Below are positions 9,620 to 16,719 of a stretch of DNA of 51,778 nucleotides, piece by piece (position 1 is the stretch's first letter; the number at the start of each line of letters is the position of its first letter). A model generated the notes under the pieces. That model was not told the DNA's origin. It was given only the letters and a program-made list of their open reading frames with translations, and made no database searches. The stretch is from positions 4,926 through 56,703 of the forward strand of contig LUGL01000102.1 in NCBI GenBank assembly GCA_002796835.1, written 5' to 3'. The position numbers were made by a program, and so were the translations under genes. The DNA is from Elainella saxicola E1 (GTDB lineage: Bacteria; Cyanobacteriota; Cyanobacteriia; Elainellales; Elainellaceae).

Positions 9620-10603
9620 TTAAACCGCTAACTGGCTAAAGACTCCCATATTGCGAAACTTTTGATAGCGCCAATCTTTGAGCTGCTGGCGAGTCATGTG
9701 GGTCAATTCCGCCAGGTTTTCCAGCAATGCCTGTTTCAATGTTGCAGCGGCTTGAAGTGGATCAGCATGCGCACCTCCGATCGGTTCAGGCAGAATTTGA
9801 TCCACAATCCCCAGCGATTGCAGATCGGTTGCCGTAATCTTTAAAGCTTCTGCCGCTTGAGGCGCTTTGCTGGCATCTCGCCAAAGAATGGCCGCACAGG
9901 CTTCTGGACTGGCCACCATATAGACTGAATGCTCAAACATCATCAGCCGATCGCCCACACCAATACCCAGTGCTCCACCCGACCCTCCTTCACCGATCAC
10001 CGTGCAAAGAATTGGCACTTCCAGTCGAAACATTTCGCGTAAATTGTAGGCGATCGCCTCTCCTTGCCCTAACCGCTCTGCTTCAGAACCGGGATTAGCC
10101 CCAGCCGTATCAATAAAAGAGAGGATCGGCATACCAAATCGATTGGCATGTTCCATCAACCGCATTGCCTTCCGGTAGCCTCCAGGTGACGCCATACCAA
10201 AATTGCGGCGAATATTATCCTTCGTGTCGCGGCCTTTTTGATGTCCCAAAATCACGACAGGCCGTCCGTCCAGGCGGGCAACCCCTCCCACCAAAGCCAG
10301 ATCATCATTCCCGGTGCTGCGATCGCCATGCAGTTCGATCCATTCGTCCGTAATGGCCTGCACATAATCTAAAGTGCTGGGACGACGAGGATGACGAGCG
10401 ACCTGTAGCCGCTGAGCCGGAGTCAGGCTACCAAAAATTTCCTGGCGCAATTGGGTAGCACGCGATTCAAGTTGGCAAATCTGGTCCGATACATCCACAT
10501 CATTCTCTTCTGCCAGCTCACGAATTTGGGAAATCCGGGCGTCAAGTTCGGCTAACGGCTTCTCAAAATCTAATAGCAGGGGTTTACGATCGGAATTTGC
10601 CAT
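9620..10603 (-). CDS. accA: acetyl-CoA carboxylase carboxyltransferase alpha subunit
   Basis: A 327-residue subunit that, with AccD, transfers carboxyl from carboxybiotin to acetyl-CoA to give malonyl-CoA. The start at 10603 ([16 protein letters not shown]) matches cyanobacterial AccA, beginning with the LDFEKPL..L...I.QIRELAEE helix. [20 protein letters not shown] and the oxyanion-hole glycine loop [12 protein letters not shown] (204-215) are intact. One oddity: residues 165-172 read DTAGANPG where the AccA motif is usually DTPGAYPG or DTPGAW.G. Upstream in-frame codons to 10678 are less likely. The gene is monocistronic or leads into the SDR-folE pair after a 417-bp gap. Confidence 0.97.
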   Translation of the reverse strand: MANSDRKPLLLDFEKPLAELDARISQIRELAEENDVDVSDQICQLESRATQLRQEIFGSLTPAQRLQVARHPRRPSTLDYVQAITDEWIELHGDRSTGNDDLALVGGVARLDGRPVVILGHQKGRDTKDNIRRNFGMASPGGYRKAMRLMEHANRFGMPILSFIDTAGANPGSEAERLGQGEAIAYNLREMFRLEVPILCTVIGEGGSGGALGIGVGDRLMMFEHSVYMVASPEACAAILWRDASKAPQAAEALKITATDLQSLGIVDQILPEPIGGAHADPLQAAATLKQALLENLAELTHMTRQQLKDWRYQKFRNMGVFSQLAV

Positions 10604-10780
10604 ATTCAAAAGCGCAACAGCTTGAGGTTGCAAACGATAGAAATCAAAACTATTCAACAAACCCGACCTTAAGGTCATGCTGATGCAACAGCACCCTAGT
10701 ACCCTTAAGAATTTGTTAAACCGAGTTTGCGTAACAGAGAGTATTTTACCTAATCCGATCCGCTCTTGGGCAGCAAACCC

Positions 10781-12580
10781 TTAAAGCAATGGCTCAATCA
10801 CCGAGGAACAATCCTGAGCCAGCGGCACCCGCACAGTAAAGGTGAGGCTGTCAGCCTGACTGGTCGCCTCAATGTCGCCATTGAGATGCTCTGCCAACCG
10901 TTTGACGATCGCCAATCCTAACCCGGTACCTCCCTGTTGGCGGTAATCCACATCTACATTGCGATAAAACGGTTGAAATAATCTCTGCAATTCAGCTTCG
11001 GGCAGCGATACCCCCGAATTACTCACCAGTAGCTCAATCTGAGAATCCATTGCTCGCAGCGTCACCTGAATTAAGCCGTGAACTGGCGTATATTTGCAGG
11101 CATTGTTTAGCAATTCCGTCAAAATACGCCGCAAACTGTGCCAATCCAGCGTTAAATCAGTACAGGAAGATTCCACTTGAGACTGAAGCACCTGTTGGCT
11201 CATTTCTGCCCGCATCTGGAAAGGAGCAACCACCTCAGTCAACCAATCTCGCAAATCATAGGTTTCTAACTCCCTCGATGGGGGCTGAGCGCTGAGGCGC
11301 TGAAAATCTAGCAAATCATTGATCAAAGCAAACTCAGTCTGACATTCTTCTTCCAGAATCTTGAGATACTCTTCGCGATCCTCATCTGTATCAGACATTC
11401 TTAGCAGCGTAATCGCCGAATGGATGTTCACGACCGGAGCGCGTAACTCATGGGAAGCCGTTCTAAAAAATTCCTGCTTCAGCGCATCATCCTGCCGAAA
11501 ATGTTGAATTTGATGCCGCAACATAGCCGATTCTCGCAGGCGATCGTAAACTCCCGTCACCGTTCCCGTTGTCAGAAACAGCAGGAGGGGAGCCACAATC
11601 GGCGGCAAAATATTCACTCGCACCAGCAAGACACCTAGCAAGCCCCAAGCGGCCCATAATCCTGCCACGGCAGCAACCTGTCGCACCCAGCCCCGTCCTG
11701 ACAGATGCCAACCCAGCAGCGGACCTCCTAGCAGGAACAGTAAGAAGATATGACTTGTGGATAGCGGTTTCAACGTTGCCTGGTCCAACAAGTTTTGAAT
11801 CAAGGTGGCATGTAGCAGCACACTACTCGTCGGCGGATTGCGATCGAACGGCATCACCACCGGATCTAGACCGATCGCCGTTACCCCAACCAACACAATT
11901 TTGTTCGAAAAAACCTGGGGATTGATTTTGCCCTGTACAACTTCTGCAAAAGAATATTGCTGGATCGTTTTCGATCGTCCCACCCAATTGAGCTGTAGCG
12001 GAGAGTGGAGATCGGGTAGGGGGACTTCAGCTTGAAGTAAGTTGTAGGCTTGAATGGCCGTAATTCCTAAGGCCGGAACCCCCTGCACCTGAGGCAGAAT
12101 TTGACGCACAATCCCATCACTATTTTGCTGAGCCAAGATATGCCCAACTCCGAGCGCATTTTGCTGCAAGCTAGGCACCGGCAACAACGGCTCACCCTCA
12201 GCATCCCAGGCTTGCGAAAGGATGACATGCCCCTGCTGACTCATGGCTGTAGCAAGCGCCCCATCATCTGAACTGGGCTCAGAAAATAGCAGGTCAAACA
12301 CAATGACGCTGGCATCCGAGCGATTGAGCACCTGCAACAGCTTGACATATTGCTGACGGGACCAGGGAAACCGACCAATCTTGGCCAAACTCGCATCGTC
12401 GATCGTAATCAGCACAATGCGATCATCCCAGGGCTGCTCACCCCGCAGATGAAACAGGAGTTGATAGCCAAGCTGCTCTAACGGTTGCAACGCCCCTAGT
12501 TTGAGCAACAGTAAAACTCCTAGAGCAGAAAATCCACCTAAAATGAATCGTCGTCCCCAGCTAGAGAAGATCCAAGTCAT
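10781..12580 (-). CDS. CHASE2-domain sensor histidine kinase
   Basis: A 599-residue kinase. An N-terminal membrane helix (about 12-30) is followed by an extracytoplasmic CHASE2 domain (about 40-270; VLITIDDASLAKIGRFPWSRQQYVKLL and GVTAIGLDPVVMPFD blocks), three membrane helices (about 277-345), a HisKA domain with H377 in ASHELRAP, and HATPase_c with LLNNACKYTP (N box) and GGTGLGLAIVK (G box). All residues needed for autophosphorylation are there. No response regulator is adjacent. It overlaps the upstream fecR-like gene by 20 bases, a strong sign of translational coupling; CHASE2 proteins are often found with FecR proteins in cyanobacteria, so FecR may form part of the signal input. Confidence 0.93.
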   Translation of the reverse strand: MTWIFSSWGRRFILGGFSALGVLLLLKLGALQPLEQLGYQLLFHLRGEQPWDDRIVLITIDDASLAKIGRFPWSRQQYVKLLQVLNRSDASVIVFDLLFSEPSSDDGALATAMSQQGHVILSQAWDAEGEPLLPVPSLQQNALGVGHILAQQNSDGIVRQILPQVQGVPALGITAIQAYNLLQAEVPLPDLHSPLQLNWVGRSKTIQQYSFAEVVQGKINPQVFSNKIVLVGVTAIGLDPVVMPFDRNPPTSSVLLHATLIQNLLDQATLKPLSTSHIFLLFLLGGPLLGWHLSGRGWVRQVAAVAGLWAAWGLLGVLLVRVNILPPIVAPLLLFLTTGTVTGVYDRLRESAMLRHQIQHFRQDDALKQEFFRTASHELRAPVVNIHSAITLLRMSDTDEDREEYLKILEEECQTEFALINDLLDFQRLSAQPPSRELETYDLRDWLTEVVAPFQMRAEMSQQVLQSQVESSCTDLTLDWHSLRRILTELLNNACKYTPVHGLIQVTLRAMDSQIELLVSNSGVSLPEAELQRLFQPFYRNVDVDYRQQGGTGLGLAIVKRLAEHLNGDIEATSQADSLTFTVRVPLAQDCSSVIEPLL

Positions 12581-13481
12581 AGGTTTGCTCTTGTCCCAAA
12601 GCTGTAATGACTGTCACCTTTAAACGCAACCTTGAGGGGGCAGGCAGCACAAGACTAAACTTTCCTTCTGGATCGATTGCTTGCGGTTCATCCTTGATTA
12701 AAACAGAGCTTGTCGGATCAACCTGCCCATTCAACACAATTCGTCGAATGCCATGCCGAATAATGCGCTCAACTTGATAGTCTAGGCGAGGTTCATTGCT
12801 AAAAGGGACGGGTTGAGAAGGAGGATTGCCCGGAATGGTGACATTTTGAAATCCAGCAGGCACCTCAACCTCCTGCCCTTGCGCAGATGTTGCAACATTT
12901 CCTTCTAAAGTTGCCACGCCCATTTTGCCATCTGGGGACACGTTGACCCCAAATTCAGTACCACGCACCCCGCTAATGCCAGCAGGCGTTTCAATTTCTA
13001 GCCGAGAATCTGGGTTCGTGAAAGGCCGAACCTGTAACCGCACACGACCTCGATCGACCTCTAATCGAGTAATGCGTCCATCACTGGGGGTAATTTCGAG
13101 CGCTTTCACTTTGAGGGCAGTTTGTTCTGCAACTTCTATCGTACCGATTTGGGTATCCACTTCTAAAGTTGCGTCAGAATCTCCAGCCGTTGTCAGCCCA
13201 TCCCCAACATTTTGTAACCGATCGCCGCGCCGAGCAGGTCTAGATTGATCACTGGTTAAAAAAGTTACATTCCCATCTAGATGGCGAAGGGCAAGCCATC
13301 GGTTCACCCGCACAGAGACAGAATCTGAAGCAGAACCATTGGGCACTGCTACCCACATCATGCTACCAAGCAACGCAGTACAGAAGCATAACAGCAACCT
13401 TTGGCGCAATGAAAATCGAAAAAATTTCGACTGAAGGGAATCAACCTGTGAATTTGTTTTTGGAAGGAATTTGCTCAGCAC
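12561..13481 (-). CDS. FecR-domain periplasmic/extracytoplasmic protein
   Basis: A 306-residue protein with an N-terminal signal-anchor (LRQRLLLCFCTALLGSMMWVAV) and a FecR domain carrying the hallmark SGVRGTEFGV, preceded by [10 protein letters not shown] and repeated beta-strand blocks. The C-terminal part (about 210-306) is an Ig-like beta domain. FecR proteins sense or relay envelope signals to a membrane partner. Here the stop overlaps the start of the CHASE2 kinase by 20 bases, which suggests a direct regulatory pair. The signal is unknown. It is divergent from the cysteine desulfurase. Confidence 0.88.
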   Translation of the reverse strand: MLSKFLPKTNSQVDSLQSKFFRFSLRQRLLLCFCTALLGSMMWVAVPNGSASDSVSVRVNRWLALRHLDGNVTFLTSDQSRPARRGDRLQNVGDGLTTAGDSDATLEVDTQIGTIEVAEQTALKVKALEITPSDGRITRLEVDRGRVRLQVRPFTNPDSRLEIETPAGISGVRGTEFGVNVSPDGKMGVATLEGNVATSAQGQEVEVPAGFQNVTIPGNPPSQPVPFSNEPRLDYQVERIIRHGIRRIVLNGQVDPTSSVLIKDEPQAIDPEGKFSLVLPAPSRLRLKVTVITALGQEQTYDLDLL

Positions 13482-13647
13482 GCCTGTCGTTTCTCACCCT
13501 AGAGTAGCTAAGGCTACAGTGTAAAAGGGGACGGAAGACCTCGACAATGCAATTGAGCCAATTTTTACAATCGATGTCAAGAGAAGGCGATCGAACTTAA
13601 CAAGCCCATCTTTCTGACCAGGCAGCATCAGGTTTTTTTATCGCTTT

Positions 13648-13713
13648 TTTACCGTCGATCGTTATTTACTGTCGATCGTTTTTACCGCCGATCGTTTTTT
13701 ACCACCAATCCTT
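13648..13713. repeat. four tandem ~17-bp repeats (consensus tttACCGtCGATCGTT)
   Basis: Units beginning ACCGTCGATCGTT (13651), ACTGTCGATCGTT (13668), ACCGCCGATCGTT (13684) and ACCACCAATCCTT (13701) are spaced 17, 16 and 17 bases apart, each after a T run; the last unit is degenerate. They lie in the 316-bp region between the divergent fecR and cysteine desulfurase genes, about 90-150 bases before the latter's start, where binding sites of a regulator could be placed. Confidence 0.7.
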
Positions 13714-13800
13714 GGGACCAGCCCAACAACTTTAGGTTTTGTCCATTGAGTAGGATCGTTATGGAATTGTTCGTTTAGTTGGGGTTTTAACGTCATTGTG

Positions 13801-14961
13801 ATGTATCACCGTCCAATCTATCTGGATGCTCAGGCAACAACACCCGTTGATCCCAGCGTTTTACAGGCAATGCTGCCCTACTTTACCGAGCAGTTTGGCA
13901 ATCCTGCCAGCGTGACGCATGCCTATGGTTGGGAAGCGGAAGCTGCAGTGCAACAAGCCCGAGAGACCCTAGCAGCAGCGATTCAGGCAACTCCTGAAGA
14001 AATTGTTTTCACGAGTGGCGCAACAGAAGCCAACAACTTAGCCATTAAAGGAGTCGCAGAAGCCTATTTTGGGCAAGGACGACATCATCTTATTACCATT
14101 GCCACTGAACATCATGCGGTCCTGGATCCTTGTCAATATTTGCAGTCGCTTGGGTTTGAAGTCACCATTCTCCCGGTTCAGCCGGACGGACTCCTGGACC
14201 TGGAGCAGTTGGAAAAAGCAATCCGACCAGACACCATTTTGGTTTCGGTAATGGCAGCAAATAACGAGATCGGCGTCATTCAACCCCTGGTAGAAATTGG
14301 GCAGCTCTGCCACCAAGCCAATGTTCTGTTTCATACCGATGCAGCACAGGCGATCGGCAAAACTCCGCTCGATGTCAATGCCCAACAAATCGACCTGATG
14401 TCGCTCACCGCCCATAAGATCTACGGTCCAAAGGGCATTGGTGCACTCTATGTCAGACGCCGCAATCCCCGCGTGCAGCTTGCCGCCCAATTGCATGGAG
14501 GAGGACATGAACGAGGTTGGCGATCGGGCACCCTCTACACGCCGCAAATTGTCGGTTTTGCCAAAGCGGTTGAACTGGGCCTGACTCGCTTAGACCAGGA
14601 CACTCATCATCTTTTAAGCTTGCGCGATCGACTCTGGCAAAACCTGCAAATGCTAGATGGCATCCTGCTCAACGGTCATCCGACCCAGCGCCTACCTGGC
14701 AATCTAAATATCAGCGTCGAGGGGGTCGATGGACAGGCGTTGCTGCTCGGCCTCCAGCCTTTTGTCGCCGTCTCTTCAGGTTCCGCATGCAGTTCAACCA
14801 AAATCGAGCCATCCCATGTGTTAAGGGCGATCGGACGATCGGATCCACTGGCCTATGCGTCCCTCCGCTTTGGCATCAGCCGCTTCAACACGCCAGAAGA
14901 AATCGATCAGGTGAGCGATCGCGTGATTCAAACCATCCAGGCCTTGCGGCAGGCCACCTAA
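13801..14961 (+). CDS. cysteine desulfurase (IscS/NifS type)
   Basis: A 386-residue class V PLP aminotransferase fold that removes sulfur from L-cysteine for Fe-S cluster and other thio-cofactor synthesis. Visible: PLP-stacking His104 (TEHHAVL), Asp180 and Gln183 in HTDAAQA, Schiff-base Lys206 (LTAHKIYGPKG), and the persulfide Cys330 in SSGSACSS, which lies in the loop typical of group I (NifS/IscS) enzymes. A GTG immediately precedes the ATG at 13801; I use the ATG. No iscU or other Fe-S assembly gene is adjacent. It converges on RNase III with 6 bases between stops. Confidence 0.93.
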   Translation: MYHRPIYLDAQATTPVDPSVLQAMLPYFTEQFGNPASVTHAYGWEAEAAVQQARETLAAAIQATPEEIVFTSGATEANNLAIKGVAEAYFGQGRHHLITIATEHHAVLDPCQYLQSLGFEVTILPVQPDGLLDLEQLEKAIRPDTILVSVMAANNEIGVIQPLVEIGQLCHQANVLFHTDAAQAIGKTPLDVNAQQIDLMSLTAHKIYGPKGIGALYVRRRNPRVQLAAQLHGGGHERGWRSGTLYTPQIVGFAKAVELGLTRLDQDTHHLLSLRDRLWQNLQMLDGILLNGHPTQRLPGNLNISVEGVDGQALLLGLQPFVAVSSGSACSSTKIEPSHVLRAIGRSDPLAYASLRFGISRFNTPEEIDQVSDRVIQTIQALRQAT

Positions 14962-14967
14962 TGTTGC

Positions 14968-15648
14968 CTAGATCAAGCCGAGTGTTTCTAACGCTGCTTT
15001 TGCTGCGGCTTTCTCGGCATCCTGCTTCCGTCGTCCCTGGCCCTGCCCATATTTACGACCCATCACCCGCACTTCTGCCGTAAATTCTCGCGCGTGATCA
15101 GGACCAGATTGGTGAATAGTCACATATTCTGGGTTTTTACCCACTTTCATCAGCGCCCATTCTTGAAACCGACTTTTATAGTTGACCTGCGACGCAGCGA
15201 CCACCAGCGTATCAATTACAGCCCCAAATAGAGGCTCAACAAACGATCGCACCACCTCGACATCCGAGTTTGCATCCAGAAAATAGGCCCCAATCATGGC
15301 TTCAAACGCACTGCTGAGCAAATTCGCATTTTGCCGTCCCCCTTCTCGTTCCGCTCCCTTACCCAACTTCAACCACTGAGCCAGGTTTAACCAGCGGGCA
15401 AATTCAGCGAGCTGCTTCTCATCCACCAGGGCCGATCGTAAGGCAGACAGCTCTCCTTCCGGCTTTTGCGGATACCGCTTATATAAAAATTCGCCGCTGA
15501 GAAAGTTGAGAACCGCATCGCCTAAAAATTCCAGACGCTCATTATGCCCAGCCACTGCTGGATTTTCATTCACATAAGAACGGTGGGTCATCGCTTGAGA
15601 AAAAAGCGAGACATCACGGAATTCTGGCAAGTTAAATCGATCACTCAT
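14968..15648 (-). CDS. rnc: ribonuclease III
   Basis: A 226-residue enzyme that cleaves double-stranded RNA in rRNA processing and antisense regulation. The signature NERLEFLGDAVL is at 36-47 with Mg-binding acids, a second acidic site EAMIGAYFLD lies near residue 112, and a C-terminal double-stranded RNA-binding domain (about 155-226) ends KQDAEKAAAKAALETLGL. The length matches the family. I start at ATG 15648 (MSDRFNLPEF); an upstream TTG start would add 18 unrelated residues. It converges on the cysteine desulfurase, with 6 bases between stops. Confidence 0.96.
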   Translation of the reverse strand: MSDRFNLPEFRDVSLFSQAMTHRSYVNENPAVAGHNERLEFLGDAVLNFLSGEFLYKRYPQKPEGELSALRSALVDEKQLAEFARWLNLAQWLKLGKGAEREGGRQNANLLSSAFEAMIGAYFLDANSDVEVVRSFVEPLFGAVIDTLVVAASQVNYKSRFQEWALMKVGKNPEYVTIHQSGPDHAREFTAEVRVMGRKYGQGQGRRKQDAEKAAAKAALETLGLI

Positions 15649-15864
15649 CAAACCATCTAAACACGTAATTTCAACCCGAATTTGGCATAAAAATGAAGAC
15701 AAGAAGGAGGCAAACTCAATCGGCTGAAAATACTAGAGTCTCATGCCCAATTTGCCCTGATATTTAGTCTAGAAGAACTGTTTTGCTCCGTCGATGATTT
15801 TTGCCAAGCCTTTGAACCATTTCCAGGAATGTGATAACACTAGGGAAATTTGAGAAGCGGGGCA

Positions 15865-16053
15865 ATGATGAACCAGGGAAAAGCAAAGTGGTTAATTAAG
15901 TGCATCAATGTTACCTTCGTTTCATCATTTTTGATGCTTTGCTTGTTTCTGCTATTGACGAATGGATACATGAAAGACGAAGTGGATCAGAGCGATCCTT
16001 CCCCTTCTCAGTTGCCCAAATTGACTCCTACAGCAACGCCCACACAACCATAA
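15865..16053 (+). CDS. small single-pass membrane protein
   Basis: A 62-residue protein from ATG 15865 (a second ATG follows directly). It has a basic N-terminus, one strongly hydrophobic helix (VTFVSSFLMLCLFLLLTNGY) and an acidic then Pro/Thr-rich tail (PSPSQLPKLTPTATPTQP). I recognise no family. The helix and tail architecture is coherent, but the gene is short and unsupported by neighbours. Confidence 0.45.
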   Translation: MMNQGKAKWLIKCINVTFVSSFLMLCLFLLLTNGYMKDEVDQSDPSPSQLPKLTPTATPTQP

Positions 16054-16470
16054 TCCCGCATTGACATTTCCTATAATAGGATGTACCTATCTTCGATTTT
16101 TGTATTGGTAGGGTCCATCAGGGGAATTTACGCTGAGAAAATATTCAGTTTTCTCTTCAATCGGTCTCAGTTTCGTCATCAACCATTGACTTAGAATTTA
16201 AGTAGTATTTGAAGCGATTTGAGCCTCATTCAATCAGCAGTTGATCATCATCAATTCGATGCATTTGCATAGGTAAGCTGCTTAATATAAAAGTCCTAAA
16301 TGATTTATGAAATTTCTTGTAGTGGGGGCATCTTGCCCGCGTTGGCGCAGCCTCTCCAGTAGGAGAAACGAGATATTCGCACTTCATTTTCACAATTCAA
16401 ACAGGATTGCTATATTAGCTTCTTCAATCTGCTTGATTGACCCTGTTGAACCTTTATTAATCAGGAAATA
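16054..16470. other. 417-bp intergenic region
   Basis: No gene supported. It is AT-rich apart from a GC-rich hairpin block at 16322-16376, listed separately. It should carry the promoter of the small gene at 16471. Confidence 0.5.
16322..16376. repeat. dispersed cyanobacterial palindrome-type repeat
   Basis: GTGGGGGCATCTTGCCCGC followed by GTTGGCGCAGCCTCTCC..AGGAGAAACGAG. The first part folds as GGGC/GCCC around ATCTT and the second as CTCTCC..AGGAGA. Sequences of this form are scattered through cyanobacterial genomes; a related GGGCGTCCCGCCC element occurs at 42300 in this window. Confidence 0.5.
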
Positions 16471-16683
16471 ATGCCACTCCCAATTTTTGAGTTAGATAAA
16501 CCAGAATTAACATTGCAACATGTTGTGCAACAAGTTTTAACGTCTGGCAGGATTACCAGTGCTGAACGCATTTGGTTTCATCGAGCCATCATGAGCGATG
16601 TGCCACTTGACCCTAATATGATGCAACAAGTGAAACAGGTTTTCGATCGCCTGCAAATGGGTCTGATTAAAGTCGTCGATTAA
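16471..16683 (+). CDS. small conserved cyanobacterial protein, unknown function
   Basis: A 70-residue protein with an N-terminal ELTLQHVVQQVLTSGRIT segment, a central AERIWFHRAIMSD..L stretch and the end VKQVFDRLQMGLIKVVD. The pattern (LTLxxLVxxxLTSxRIT ... VFDRxxxGxxxVVD) is one I associate with a family of small cyanobacterial proteins of unknown function. It is soluble, probably helical, and lacks cysteines. No function can be given. Confidence 0.7.
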   Translation: MPLPIFELDKPELTLQHVVQQVLTSGRITSAERIWFHRAIMSDVPLDPNMMQQVKQVFDRLQMGLIKVVD

Positions 16684-16719
16684 TTCCAGCCTTGATTGCC
16701 AAGATTTCAGGCCAGGATT

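Noticed and set aside
16061-16077. TTGACA and TATAAT in the gap after the small membrane protein
   Set aside because: They are only 5 bases apart, too close to be a -35/-10 pair.
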